Origin: Bifidobacterium panos
Lineage (GTDB): Bacteria; Actinomycetota; Actinomycetes; Actinomycetales; Bifidobacteriaceae
Assembly: GCF_012932445.1 (NCBI RefSeq)
Contig: NZ_JAAIIJ010000003.1
Span: 167,686-231,685 of the forward strand
DNA: 64,000 nucleotides
Direction of reading: 5' to 3'
Shown here: positions 8,643 to 18,600 of the stretch, in pieces
Numbering within the stretch: position 1 is the first letter of the stretch
How the letters are laid out: each line of letters opens with the position of its first letter
The notes under the pieces: model-generated
What the model saw: only the letters and a program-made list of their open reading frames with translations
Told to the model about the DNA's origin: nothing
Databases searched by the model: none
Program-made: the position numbers and the translations under genes

Positions 8643-9088
8643 GGGCCGTGGAAAGAGGCATGAGCGTGCGGTTCCACCAGACCGCCGAGCTCGTGCTCCA
8701 GCTCGGCAAGGCCAAACGCGACGGGAGCCTCGACCCGATGCTCAGGGACATCGGCAGGGCCGACCTGATCATCCTGGACGAATTCGGCTACGTGCCGTTC
8801 GACATCGACGGGGCGCGCCTGCTCTACCAGATCATCGCGGGTAGCTACGAAAGGAGGAGCATCGTGTTCACCACGAACATCGAGTTCGGCAAATGGGGCA
8901 CGGTCTTCGCGGACGACAAACTCGCGGCCGCGATCATCGACAGAATCGTGCACCACGGGCGACTGCTGGAGTTCACCGGGCAAAGCCGCCGCGTCAGCGA
9001 GGCGCTCATGTTCGGCAGAACCACCGCGGAACACCTGCCCGAACCCAAGGAGAAAACACAGGAACAGGCCGGAACGCTCCCTGACTAA
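8281..9088 (+). pseudogene. istB: IS21 helper ATPase IstB, frameshifted
   Basis: AAA+ helper of the IS21 transposase. The first part (MMAARNDVGLYAKARSLFIS to TRDELGG, 8281-8553) and the second (LDFVPRAQDLVFYGKTGRGKTHLAIGLG onward to the stop at 9086-9088) are in different frames. The shift is one extra base within GGGCGGGCCTGG near 8549-8556. Walker A is FYGKTGRGKTHLA, Walker B LIILDEFGY, and the C-terminal FTGQSRRVSEALMFGR is typical of the family. Joined, the protein would be about 268 residues, close to normal. A sequencing error in the G-rich run is possible. Confidence 0.85.
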
Positions 9089-9157
9089 AACCGAAAAAAC
9101 TTCGTGACTATTCACGAAACACCAACTTGACTAAATACATCCATCCAGAACATCGCG

Positions 9158-10417
9158 GGATCATCCCCGCGGGCGCAGGGAGCACATTTCCGGCACAATC
9201 AACGGCATTTCCAGCCAGGGATCATCCCCGCGGGCGCGGGGAGCACTGTCGTCGCCGCATGTGCGATTACCTTAACACTCATTTTCCCGAGGGATCATCC
9301 CCGCGGGCGCGGGGAGCACCGTTGTACCCGGTTTGCAAGTCCGGCGCGTCTGGGATCATCCCCGCGGGCGCGGGGAGCACCATTAACCACACTCGCCGTG
9401 GGGGCATCTGTGGGGATCATCCCCGCGGGCGCGGGGAGCACGGAGAGCCTATAACGATACCCAGTACAAGCGGGGGATCATCCCCGCGGGCGCGGGGAGC
9501 ACTGGTGCATCAATCAGGTGTACGAGTTCGACATGGGATCATCCCCGCGGGCGCGGGGAGCACGCGTTCGACGGTGAACACCTCACGCTCGGCGCGGGAT
9601 CATCCCCGCGGGCGCGGGGAGCACGGCCCCGACACGGCCAAAGTGTTCAGCTTCCAGGGATCATCCCCGCGGGCGCGGGGAGCACCACAAAATCACCATT
9701 TTCATCCATAACTTGCAGGGATCATCCCCGCGGGCGCGGGGAGCACTGGTGTCTTAATCGCGTTTACGAGTTTGATATGGGATCATCCCCGCGGGCGCGG
9801 GGAGCACTCTTCCCATAACCTCGCGCCGTGATAACCATCGGGATCATCCCCGCGGGCGCGGGGAGCACTCGTCCACCACACCGTCGCCGTCGTTGTCCTT
9901 GGGATCATCCCCGCGGGCGCGGGGAGCACTCGCGAGTCGGCGCGGAATTCCCAGAGTGGAGGGGATCATCCCCGCGGGCGCGGGGAGCACAGATGGAACG
10001 GCCGGATGGAATCGCTTGGTATGGGATCATCCCCGCGGGCGCGGGGAGCACATAATCCTCGCCTGCGCCTTGGCCACATCCATGGGATCATCCCCGCGGG
10101 CGCGGGGAGCACGCACGCCGAACATGTCGGGAGTCACATCGCCGGGGATCATCCCCGCGGGCGCGGGGAGCACGTGGGATTGAGATAAGTGCTGGAGGCG
10201 AGAACGGGATCATCCCCGCGGGCGCGGGGAGCACGAACGAGGTTGAGTGGTGGTGTCTTAATCGCGTGGATCATCCCCGCGGGCGCGGGGAGCACCCGGG
10301 TGTAATACCGGGTGGCATCAGGCATGAGGGATCATCCCCGCGGGCGCGGGGAGCACCAATCCATCGCGCTCTATCTGTGTGGTCGGTGGGGATCATCCCC
10401 GCGGGCGCGGGGAGCAC
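9158..10417 (-). CRISPR. Type I-E CRISPR array, leader-proximal part (21 repeats)
   Basis: Twenty-one 28-nt repeats from 9158 to 10417. Starts are 61 bases apart, except that the 9219 and 9292 copies are 73 apart and enclose a 45-nt spacer (9247-9291). The first copy (9158) has one change (GCAGGG). With the left part, the array holds 33 repeats and 32 spacers, one split by the IS. In plus orientation the base before nearly every repeat is G (exceptions: the spacers ending at 6006 and 10267), so a 29-nt repeat is an alternative definition. The leader end is at 10417, next to cas2. Confidence 0.98.
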
Positions 10418-10472
10418 ACTTCCAAAGTATACAATTTCCAAGGCTTACATCGGGCACGACTTTCATTTTCAT
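10418..10472 (-). promoter_or_regulatory. CRISPR leader
   Basis: A 55-bp AT-richer stretch lies between the cas2 stop and the first leader-side repeat, where type I-E leaders sit. In transcript orientation it holds GAAAATGAAAG and TTGTATACTTTGG. TATACT is a plausible -10 element close to the first repeat. Integration of new spacers would occur at its right-to-left boundary (10417/10418). It is short, so the leader may extend into the end of cas2. Confidence 0.7.
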
Positions 10473-10832
10473 TCACTTTGCATACCGCTTGACGCGACGA
10501 TACTTACTGGCATTACTCCACCCACGTCGCCTATTCCGATTGCCGGAACCGCCCTCAGCGGCAGGCCTCTTTATCAGTTCCAAACCGTCACAATCCGTCG
10601 GCACCCAATCTGACTGATGAACTCTAAAGGCCAGATGTTGCTCGTTACGTGCCGAATAGACCATAATCGCACGACCGTTTTTGCATAAATCAGTGATGCG
10701 TTCCCAAAGGCGCTCTCGTACTCGTGCACTTATGCGTCCCACAAACACACCAGGAGATATTTCCAATAGCCAACGCGTTAGATCTCCTCTTAATCCAACC
10801 GGGCACGCCGTCAACACAATGACAATCATCAT
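10473..10832 (-). CDS. cas2: Type I-E CRISPR-associated endonuclease Cas2e
   Basis: Partner of Cas1 in spacer acquisition. 119 residues, starting MMIVIVLTACPVGLRGDLTRW, with the Cas2e hallmark LLEISPGVFVGRISARVRERLW. It also has a Lys/Arg-rich C-terminal tail (NRNRRRGWSNASKYRRVKRY) that other subtypes lack. The start overlaps the cas1 stop by 4 bases, so the pair is translationally coupled. The second Met is an equally good start. The gene appears intact and is the last of the cas operon before the leader. Confidence 0.95.
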   Translation of the reverse strand: MMIVIVLTACPVGLRGDLTRWLLEISPGVFVGRISARVRERLWERITDLCKNGRAIMVYSARNEQHLAFRVHQSDWVPTDCDGLELIKRPAAEGGSGNRNRRRGWSNASKYRRVKRYAK

Positions 10833-11782
10833 GCCCCATCTTCCTCGTCGATTCCGTAAGCAATGCCGGCAGCCACCTCACCTTTGTGGTCATCCCACAA
10901 CCCCACATGGTCTTGTTCGAAAACTTCATCCGCCAACCCATCAGCACCAAGCAGTGAGCGTATATCGACGACCATTCTTTTCATCAACGACAAGTCATAC
11001 ACTGCGTCCCGCATACGATGTCTCGTCGCAGAACCAATATCATCCGGCATCATCGCCGCGGTCTCAAAAGCGACAGGTATTGAAAGCTCAGCTTTATACA
11101 AATCCGCAATATCATACACGAACGATCGTTCATGACCGACGTGCACAAAGCCCAGCCCCGGGGAACAGCCCAAGGCAACAATCGCGGCGTGAACCAAGCC
11201 ATACAGACAGGTATGCGCAGCCGATAAGGCCTTATTGATTTCAGAGCCGAAGTCAAAATCATCATGATCATAGGTGCGTTTATCCCAATCGACACCAGTA
11301 CGCGCAGAGCACTCCCTATATACTCGCCGAACACGTGCCCCCTCGCGCCCACGGAGCTGCTGCATAGTCAGTCCGCTGACATCTTCGCCGGGAAAGCGCA
11401 TTTGATACATCTGCCGCGCAACGGCGAGCCTTTTGCGAGTATTGGACACCAACGATGCCTGTCGTTGCAACAATAGCGACGAATGGGTAAGCGGTTTGCC
11501 GAACGCGTACATACGTACGCCACGCTCACCTACCCAAATTACAGTCGCGCCGTTTTCTCCGATTACCGTCATCGCTTGATGCGTGATATTCGTACCGGGA
11601 CCGAGCATAAGCACACTGAGTGAGGCCGCGGGCACATGGATCGTCCCCGTATCGTCGATAACGGTGATGGCATTATCGGCACGGTTAATAAGACAATGCT
11701 CGAAGTAAACAAACGAGAGACGGTCTTCGGCTCGAACCAATTCGTTGAGTTCCGGAGGCGGAGTTCCTAAACCAGCACGCAT
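10829..11782 (-). CDS. cas1: Type I-E CRISPR integrase Cas1e
   Basis: Catalytic subunit of the Cas1-Cas2 integrase that inserts spacers at the leader end. 317 residues. The metal-binding residues are visible in GREGARVRRVY (Glu), GLGFVHVGHERSFVYDIADLYK (His and Asp). Length and motif order match Cas1e, with no truncation. It overlaps cas2 and follows cas6e by 61 bases. Since both adaptation genes are intact, new spacer uptake may still be possible even though cas8e is damaged. Confidence 0.96.
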   Translation of the reverse strand: MRAGLGTPPPELNELVRAEDRLSFVYFEHCLINRADNAITVIDDTGTIHVPAASLSVLMLGPGTNITHQAMTVIGENGATVIWVGERGVRMYAFGKPLTHSSLLLQRQASLVSNTRKRLAVARQMYQMRFPGEDVSGLTMQQLRGREGARVRRVYRECSARTGVDWDKRTYDHDDFDFGSEINKALSAAHTCLYGLVHAAIVALGCSPGLGFVHVGHERSFVYDIADLYKAELSIPVAFETAAMMPDDIGSATRHRMRDAVYDLSLMKRMVVDIRSLLGADGLADEVFEQDHVGLWDDHKGEVAAGIAYGIDEEDGA

Positions 11783-11843
11783 TCAGCGACAACCTCCATT
11801 AAAAAGCCATTAGCCAAGCCAACGGCGCAACCTCTCAGCACAA

Positions 11844-12539
11844 TCACTTGTTTCTTACCGGCGCGACTGTGAGCAAACCGCAGCCGAAGCCCTTGGCCCT
11901 GCCAATGCCGCAACATAACGCGCGCCTGAACAAATCAGCATCCGTCACTTCAAGGCCCCCTTCAAATACCGCCGTCGTCAAGGTCACTGTACCGCCACCG
12001 CGTTTGAAGCTCTCCCGATGACGCTGTTTGACTACGACATCCGGCTCGCCGTCAGCCGTCAGGATTTTGAACCCGTTCTTCTCAGCACGATCCAACAGCC
12101 ATTGCAGTTGATGAGCCACCGTAATATGCCCCTGGATTTTCCCGATAATCTTGTCGCTGTTGGCTCTTGAGCATTTCCCTTCATCAGTGCGCGCCTTACG
12201 AACAGGGTTTGCCCTTAGGCGGAACCGCCACTGCTGCCCCTTGGCCACACGGTCAAGCAACGGTGAGTAATCCTTAGTCTCCCATTCTGCCCGTAAGGGC
12301 CAGCCGGCCTGTTCCACAATATGCGTGAAGTCCGGTTTCTCCGGGCTGACCACATACAGCCAAACGCTGTGGTCACTCTCCGATAAATCAACGCGCCACA
12401 GAATACGCCCCTCGCCGCTCTCGCGCACACTTCCCGGAGGAAACGCGCTCTCGACAGCCGCATGCATGCGATATGGGGAATCCAACAACTGCTTGGCGCT
12501 GAGTCTCGCCATGTTCAGCGGAATTCTGGAAATGAACAT
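11844..12539 (-). CDS. cas6e: CRISPR RNA endoribonuclease Cas6e (CasE)
   Basis: Cuts the pre-crRNA at the base of each repeat hairpin and stays bound to the crRNA 3' end in Cascade. 231 residues with the family N-terminus (MFISRIPLNMARLSAKQLLD), and a C-terminal glycine-rich loop GIGRAKGFGCGLLTVAP typical of Cas6 RAMP folds. The His in SPYRMHAAVESAFP matches the conserved catalytic His region of Cas6e. It lies 11 bases after cas5e in the same operon. Confidence 0.93.
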   Translation of the reverse strand: MFISRIPLNMARLSAKQLLDSPYRMHAAVESAFPPGSVRESGEGRILWRVDLSESDHSVWLYVVSPEKPDFTHIVEQAGWPLRAEWETKDYSPLLDRVAKGQQWRFRLRANPVRKARTDEGKCSRANSDKIIGKIQGHITVAHQLQWLLDRAEKNGFKILTADGEPDVVVKQRHRESFKRGGGTVTLTTAVFEGGLEVTDADLFRRALCCGIGRAKGFGCGLLTVAPVRNK

Positions 12540-12550
12540 CTTCGTATTCC

Positions 12551-13300
12551 TTACGCAAAACCAAGAGGATCGTCTTCACCTGTAAACAACGGCGGCATGT
12601 CACTCCGCCCGTTATGGCCATCCTCATCATTCAAAGGCTTATCTGGATTGGCAATCTGATACCGGTGGACGGCACGTCCAGCATATTTCCTGCCGTTCTG
12701 GCTAAAGGACAAGGGAATATCCGCTTGACTTGAAGCGGTTTCGCCTTCATCGGAGTCACAGGCAATATTCAAATCCGGGAAATGGTAACGTTTCCTGTAC
12801 CAACCCGAGGCGTGCCATCGCTCCCTCTCCAGGGCTTGCCGCACGTTCTCATATTCCTCATGAACTCCCAAACTAATCGGAAATTCAGGGGGGCAAGACC
12901 GTCGCCCCAGATACAACGGCCATCGAGGTGACCGCAAAGCCTGATCCAAGGATTCCAGCAAAGAGACATCAGCACCTAGCGCAACCAAGAAACGAGCGTC
13001 GGCAAGATAATAGCGGTTGGTCAGCGGCATTACCTTCTCGAATTTCCCTGTTTTTGTGCGGGTCAGGGATTTCTCCGTTTGCAGATCGCACAATAGCCGC
13101 CCTTCCTGCTCGACACGCACTCCGAAAGACAGCTTGAGCAAGTCTTCAATCGACTCTTCGCGGGCCCTTCCCTGAGCCGACGCCAGCATTCCAATCACGC
13201 CGCTCTTTGTAGGTTCTCGCTTTGTCTCCCGCCGGATGAACCTAGACGAATCACCCCACGACTGCAGGGGACCCGCCAACTGTAACAGCAATACGCTCAT
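12551..13300 (-). CDS. cas5e: Cascade subunit Cas5e (CasD)
   Basis: Holds the 5' handle of the crRNA in Cascade. 249 residues, beginning MSVLLLQLAGPLQSWGDSSRF, the RAMP N-terminal strand and loop diagnostic of Cas5e, followed by RRETKREPTKSGVIGMLASAQGR. Length is normal. It is separated by 14 bases from cas7e upstream and 11 bases from cas6e downstream. No damage seen. Confidence 0.95.
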   Translation of the reverse strand: MSVLLLQLAGPLQSWGDSSRFIRRETKREPTKSGVIGMLASAQGRAREESIEDLLKLSFGVRVEQEGRLLCDLQTEKSLTRTKTGKFEKVMPLTNRYYLADARFLVALGADVSLLESLDQALRSPRWPLYLGRRSCPPEFPISLGVHEEYENVRQALERERWHASGWYRKRYHFPDLNIACDSDEGETASSQADIPLSFSQNGRKYAGRAVHRYQIANPDKPLNDEDGHNGRSDMPPLFTGEDDPLGFA

Positions 13301-13314
13301 ACGAATTCTCCTGT

Positions 13315-14430
13315 TTAATCCGCAATAAGCTCATCGAGCTTCTCACTCAGCTGCTCTTCGAGTTCGGGAATATTGACCCGTTCGCTCCAACCATCAAAGT
13401 CACTAACAGGCTCATCCATCACTGCGTTCCATGCGGCAACCGGCTGTTCGCCATACATCTGTTGCACCTGGGCCAGTTTCTTGGCCAGCGCAGCGGTCGC
13501 CTGCCGCGAGATGGAAGCGTCGGAGCTCGGCTTGATTGGCTGCTCGAAAGCCTGCGGAACATTGATGGGCTGGGAATCTCTGATTACCACCACGCAAGAT
13601 TCAGGCAAGGTGCGATTGGCAAACGTGTTCTGCTTGCCGGTCGGCATGGAGCGCAGGAAGGCATCAACGAAAGCTGACACCGCGCGCACAGTGGCTTCTT
13701 TGTCCTGCAACTGTTCGTGCAGAGAGTCGATATTCACCGTTGCATATCGATACAGCGTCGAGGAGTTGAAGCCCACGGTATCCAGCATTGCGGCACCGGC
13801 ATTATCACTCGAAGCGCATTCGTCAACTGCAGTGAAATAGTCGTATTCCGGCGTGATCTGGTTGACCGAAATCGCGTGGGCAACTTGTGCGGCGGCGTCG
13901 GTATTGAGCTCGGGGGCATCGGCCAGCATGCGTCCGAAAAGCGCAATATCAATGGCTTGACTGCCTTGAAACGCTTCATTGACTTTTTTCTTCAAGACCG
14001 ATTCACTGTATTGCCCTTCTTCCGACTCCACCGCCAGGTCAGCCAGCTTGTCAATCTCCTTGTTGGCAATGAAAACCAGATATTCGGTGACCTGCTGCCC
14101 TTTATCTTCACCAGCACGATCAGATTCCTTGGTTTTCACACCAGTTGTTTTCAGTATTTGTACTGCAAGTTCTTCGGCCTTTTCGGCGAGTTCAGGCTTC
14201 TTTTTGATAATCGCATCACCGATCAAAGAAACCGCATTCTTGGTGCGTACCCCCAGTTGACCGGCATCAACGCTTTTTTTGAAGGTCTCGCGCATTGCAC
14301 GTTTCCATGCCTGGCTGGAGACACGTGCACGCAACACACCTCCGTACAGTGCGGTCTTTGGACTGCCGGTGTCATCGCGATTGATGTTGCTCGGCGGAAC
14401 GGATTGGATGGCGTAAATGTCTACGAACAT
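13315..14430 (-). CDS. cas7e: Cascade backbone subunit Cas7e (CasC/Cse4)
   Basis: Forms the helical backbone that coats the crRNA spacer. 371 residues, beginning MFVDIYAIQSVPPSNINRDDTGSPKTALYGG, the standard Cas7e N-terminus with the SSQAWKRAMRETF motif following. The C-terminal region contains the conserved PTGKQNTFANRTLPESCVV. It is intact and of normal length, in the operon between cse2 and cas5e. Confidence 0.96.
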   Translation of the reverse strand: MFVDIYAIQSVPPSNINRDDTGSPKTALYGGVLRARVSSQAWKRAMRETFKKSVDAGQLGVRTKNAVSLIGDAIIKKKPELAEKAEELAVQILKTTGVKTKESDRAGEDKGQQVTEYLVFIANKEIDKLADLAVESEEGQYSESVLKKKVNEAFQGSQAIDIALFGRMLADAPELNTDAAAQVAHAISVNQITPEYDYFTAVDECASSDNAGAAMLDTVGFNSSTLYRYATVNIDSLHEQLQDKEATVRAVSAFVDAFLRSMPTGKQNTFANRTLPESCVVVIRDSQPINVPQAFEQPIKPSSDASISRQATAALAKKLAQVQQMYGEQPVAAWNAVMDEPVSDFDGWSERVNIPELEEQLSEKLDELIAD

Positions 14431-14461
14431 AGTGTGGTTCTCCTTCTAAATAAAATGCTTT

Positions 14462-15106
14462 CTATTTTTCATCGGCTATTTTTCTGAAATAATCACTGGC
14501 CCAGCGTTGGAAAATTTCATCACGGAATTCGTCGAACTGCATAAGATACAGATCCTGCGCCAGAGAATAGTAGTTGAGACGAATCCGACTATCCCCCGCT
14601 TTGCTTTTCGCACTTCGCATCAGCATGACCAGAGCACGCATACCACGCACCGCCCCGTCAAAGTCAGTTGCTGCCTGAACGGAATTCAACCTGCGCTTGA
14701 CCCCATTGGCATCCTCCAACTTAGGGCATATCAATCTGCACGAGCGACCGAAGGTAGCCCATTCACCCTGATCGTCCGGCAATTGCGCAACGCCATAGTC
14801 TTTCGACTGCTGATGCACCGCATAAAGATTCAAAGCTGTCTGCACTGCGCGCACGGCTTCAATATCATCGCCAGGTGCGCCTAATTCCTGCGGCCAATCC
14901 GAGAACACATCCTCTCCGATGTCCATCCATGTCGACGAGCGCTGTCCGAGCCCTCGCCTCAACATGGCCACTCTGGCGCGTCCTTGCGCAGTACCGCCAT
15001 TACGGGTGTATTGATTCTGTATTTCCAGAACCCGCTTACATACGAATCGGCCAATTGCCTTGGCCTTTCCCCTACGATTCAACACCTTACTCTCCCCTCT
15101 GCGCAT
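14462..15106 (-). CDS. cse2: Cascade small subunit Cse2 (CasB, Cas11)
   Basis: Dimeric helical subunit that stabilises the R-loop in Cascade. 214 residues, predicted mostly helical, with the Cse2-like segments RARVAMLRRGLGQ and WATFGRSCRLICPKLEDANGVKRRLNSVQAATD. The start overlaps the 3' end of the cas8e remnant by 20 bases, which shows that the two were translationally coupled. It appears intact. Confidence 0.9.
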   Translation of the reverse strand: MRRGESKVLNRRGKAKAIGRFVCKRVLEIQNQYTRNGGTAQGRARVAMLRRGLGQRSSTWMDIGEDVFSDWPQELGAPGDDIEAVRAVQTALNLYAVHQQSKDYGVAQLPDDQGEWATFGRSCRLICPKLEDANGVKRRLNSVQAATDFDGAVRGMRALVMLMRSAKSKAGDSRIRLNYYSLAQDLYLMQFDEFRDEIFQRWASDYFRKIADEK

Positions 15107-15690
15107 TCCGCGCTTCAGTTGGCAGCGAACCCAATACTGAATTGAGCCTTCCCCGGAACATGCTCAATGCTCGCGCCGCGCTCATGACCATGCCTTTGGA
15201 CTCATGTTCCTGGAAGGCCGACACCTGCGATTGGCCTGCATATTCATCACTTATTGTGAGCAGGATGCGATGGATTTCATTCTTCCACGCATTGCTGTAC
15301 GCAGTGACATCCTTGTCTTCGGCGAATCCGGCCAGACGATTCCTGAACAGCAAGTCCAGTCGCGCGTACGCCGCTTCTCGCACCGTATTTTTGTAAGCTT
15401 GAACGCTCGCTTTTGAGGCCTGGCTTCCAGCCGCAATCTGCAGATTCACAACATATTCCGCCAAAGCATTTACGGCATCCTCGGCGCAGGACACCACTTC
15501 CATCACATGGCCGACGGCCTTACTGTCATGTCGCAGCATTGCGATGGGAAGACATAGCGAATCATCTATTCCCGTTTCAAACACACTGTTCTGAGTGCCA
15601 TACGTCATGCCTTGCACATGAATGGTCACGGCATTCATCAGATGTTCGCTATGTCCAAGACAATTATAAGGGGCAAACGCTTGAACACAG
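15087..15690 (-). pseudogene. cas8e: cas8e (cse1/casA) remnant: C-terminal part only
   Basis: Cas8e recognises the PAM and recruits Cas3; it is normally about 500 residues. Only about 200 codons fit between the cas3 stop and cse2. The remaining protein has the conserved HVQGMTYGTQNSVFETGIDDS segment and the helical C-terminal domain (VGHVMEVVSCAEDAVNALAE through EARNAQRGE). The N-terminal roughly 300 residues, including the PAM-sensing part, are absent. The reading frame stays open upstream to 15866, but there it merely overlaps cas3, whose own C-terminus is intact. An in-frame ATG at 15638 could start a 183-residue protein. The simplest reading is a deletion that joined the cas3 3' end to the middle of cas8e. 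Confidence 0.87.
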
Positions 15691-18600
15691 TCAGTTGCGA
15701 ACCAATTCCAGCCCACTGGCCTTGGAATAAACCAGCTTCTGCCCACAAAGCGTGGTCTCAAAACAGGTTCCATTTCCATCGACGTCAGCCAGAAACAGTG
15801 CCAATTTACCTGCAAGCCAAGGGGATTCCTGCCATGGCTCCGCCTCATCGGCACATCCATCTTCAAGCTGGGCGATAAGCTCGTCCAGCTTGTCGGAAAC
15901 GCATAGACTCGCAGGCAAACGAACCGTGGATTGCGCCATCACCTTTGCGAGCGGCTCCTCCGGAACCAGCCTCGAGGGAATCGACTCTCCCCCAGGCACA
16001 CCGCGCCCATCCGACACCCATGGCAACAGGCGCATTTGCCCGGAGTCCTTCACCAGCAGCATGACCTCAACCGTCTCCTGCGTGTCACGCACCGCACGCG
16101 ACCCTTCGTCATCATTCGGATTAACCACTTTGCGATCCGAGAACCACTCCGTAAGCGACTGTCGATTGCTGTTCATTTCCTTCAAAGATCTCATGAGATA
16201 GCCGTGAGCGCGGTTCTCTTTCTCCTTCTGCCGTTGCATACGAATCTCGCTGGCTTTGAGATACTGCGTCCTCCAACCTTCGGGAACGAAGGCTAATCTC
16301 TTGTCCCCATAGGCATCCCTCACCGTTCTGGCGATATCCGACGGCAACTCCTGCAACGATTGCGCGGCAGGAACCGTCAATCCCAAAACCGCAAGGGATT
16401 CCAGCAACGACGCCTCGTCATAGACTGCAGTCAGCCCCTTGGCGAAATGAGGAACGCCATCATCATCCCAGAAATCGACGCCACGGATATAGCAAGTCGC
16501 CCGCCTCAGCCCCCGCGGCCTGTCACACTCGCCGTCCCCACGGCGGTGCCTGTGCACACGCCCCAAACGTTGCATCACCAAATCGACCGGAGCGATGTCA
16601 GTGACAAGAGCATCGAAGTCTATGTCCAGAGACTGCTCCAACACCTGAGTTCCGACGACGATTAACCGATCCGGCCTTTTACCGTTCCGCGTGGTGCTGT
16701 TCTTACCCAAGAGCTCTCGCAACTCCTGCTCGTTGTCCATTCGGTCGATATCGATGAATCGCGAATGCGTGAGCCGCACAGTGTCACTGCCAAAATGCCG
16801 TTCCATCAACGATGCGGTCGATTGCGCGCGGTGAACCGTATTGCAGACTATGCCGATACAGCCGCCATCTTGCAGGAGATTATCCACCACACCGATCAAG
16901 CTCTCATCCGCATCAGCAATAACCTGACAACGAACTTCCATGCTTCTGCCGGACGGATTGATATCGACGCTCCGCACATGAGCACCGTCGGTGTACGTAA
17001 TCAGCGGATAGCCATTCGCGTCATTGTAATTGCTCACTTCTGTCTTGACTAAGTCAGGGCGGCACCCCATTCCAGGTTTTATTCCCCGCGTCCGAACATC
17101 CAATTTGATGGGCTTGGATTTCTCTTTCGGCAAAGCCGCGGATTGCCCAAGCTGATAAGCTTCGATCATTGCCGACCGCTGTTGCTCCGGCAAGGTGGCC
17201 GAGAGCAATATGACCGGAGTGCCACTGCCACCCAGCCACTCCAAAATACGATTAAGATACTCCCTCATATATGAGTCGTAGGCATGGCATTCATCGATGA
17301 TGACCACCTTGTTCGCGAGGGCAAGCTGCCTGAGCACGACGTGTTTCATCTGCAACGCACCCATAAGCACCTGATCTACCGTGCAAATCAGAAAGTTTGC
17401 GAGCAATCCTTTCTTACGCCCCCACAACCAATCAGAAACAACGACCTCAGAGGTTATTTTCTTGAATGGATTCGGATTGCGGGTTTCAGATGAATCGTCA
17501 TCCATCGAAGAGAAATGTCCATGAGACGCGGAAATGATTCCCCGAAACTCATCGTTCAGTTGGGCTTTGCCGTGCGCCAGCCAGATTGACTTCTCCGATT
17601 CAGCATCCTGTTGTGGCAAAGATTCCAGCCACTCATGGACACGGCCAAACATTGCATCCGTTGTTGCCATCGTGGGTAAAGCGACACACACCCCACCGCG
17701 ACCAGTTCGACGAGCCAGTATCTCCGCGGCCGCAAGAGCCGCCTCAGTTTTCCCTTCACCCATCGGCGCTTCAATCACCATCAGTCCCGGAGATTCAACG
17801 GTGTCGGCGGCACGAATCGCCTCCAATTGCACCGGCCGCGGTTGTGCTCCTTCGGGAAGGGAAAAACGCGACCGGAAAAAATCGCGGTAGTCCCCATGAA
17901 GTCGCAATGGTTTCCATGCGGCAGGCAAATCAAGGTTTTGCCAAGCCCGTCGTGCGCGCTTGTCAAGCCCCGACCAAGTCGCGATATCACATCCGTTCCG
18001 ATCCGCTGTGGGATCAGCACAATCCGAATCATCTTTCTCAATCTGACTGGGGATCAAGGGCACCAGCGGGAACATATCGATGTCACTATTGCTAGCTATC
18101 CAATCCGCCATAATGGTCAGCCCTGTCAATAGCACAGCCGATTCGGCACTCAACAGATGCTGGCCCAGTGAGCGCAAGGCATCGTTATGAAGATCGGCAC
18201 GCCGTAATGCGAACTCGATTAACTCATGTTGTGTATCCGCCCATTTGACATTGTTGACACCAGTCCTGTCCCCTTCAACCTCAGTTGCGTCCCACACTTT
18301 TCCGTTTGTGGGAGGCGTGCCATGATGGCCACCGACCACGCTGGCATACGACCGGGCGGCATCATTATCCCACCCATTGCCATCTTCAAGAAAAGCCTCA
18401 AGGATGGTCTGTCCTGCAATTGGATGGCTGGGACGGTTGGTATTCCTGAAATCATCCACCATTAAGCCCACTTTTCTCGGCTTCCATGCCAAGTTCAGCC
18501 CATTGCCTGAAGGATCAAAACAGATAGGCTTGGATTGGAATATCGGTGTGGCCTTGCCGATATCATGCACTCCAGCAAGAAATACGGAGACCTTCTTCGC

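Larger units (their letters stand above)
6668..9139 (+). mobile_element. IS21-family insertion sequence inside a CRISPR spacer
   Basis: The element runs from TGT to ACA, as usual for IS21, and is flanked by an 8-bp direct repeat TCCATCCA (6660-6667 and 9140-9147). Both ends carry an inverted motif TAGTCACGAA followed by TTTTTCGG (about 6697 and 9095). It encodes IstA and IstB. Removing the element and one copy of the 8-bp repeat restores a spacer of exactly 33 bases, which proves insertion into an existing array. The istB frame is broken, so the copy may be immobile unless the frameshift is a sequencing error. Confidence 0.95.

Noticed and set aside
9127..10617. Plus-strand open frames through the CRISPR array (and 5814-6722 in the left part)
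   Set aside because: They are translations of the repeats (GIIPAGAGST, SSPRARGA, DHPRGRGEH recurring every 61 bases) and carry no protein family features.
15691..15866. Upstream part of the cas8e open frame as real Cas8e sequence
   Set aside because: It overlaps the C-terminus of Cas3, which matches its family in the other frame; the cas8e-frame peptide (MKMDVPMRRSHGRN...) does not look like Cas8e.
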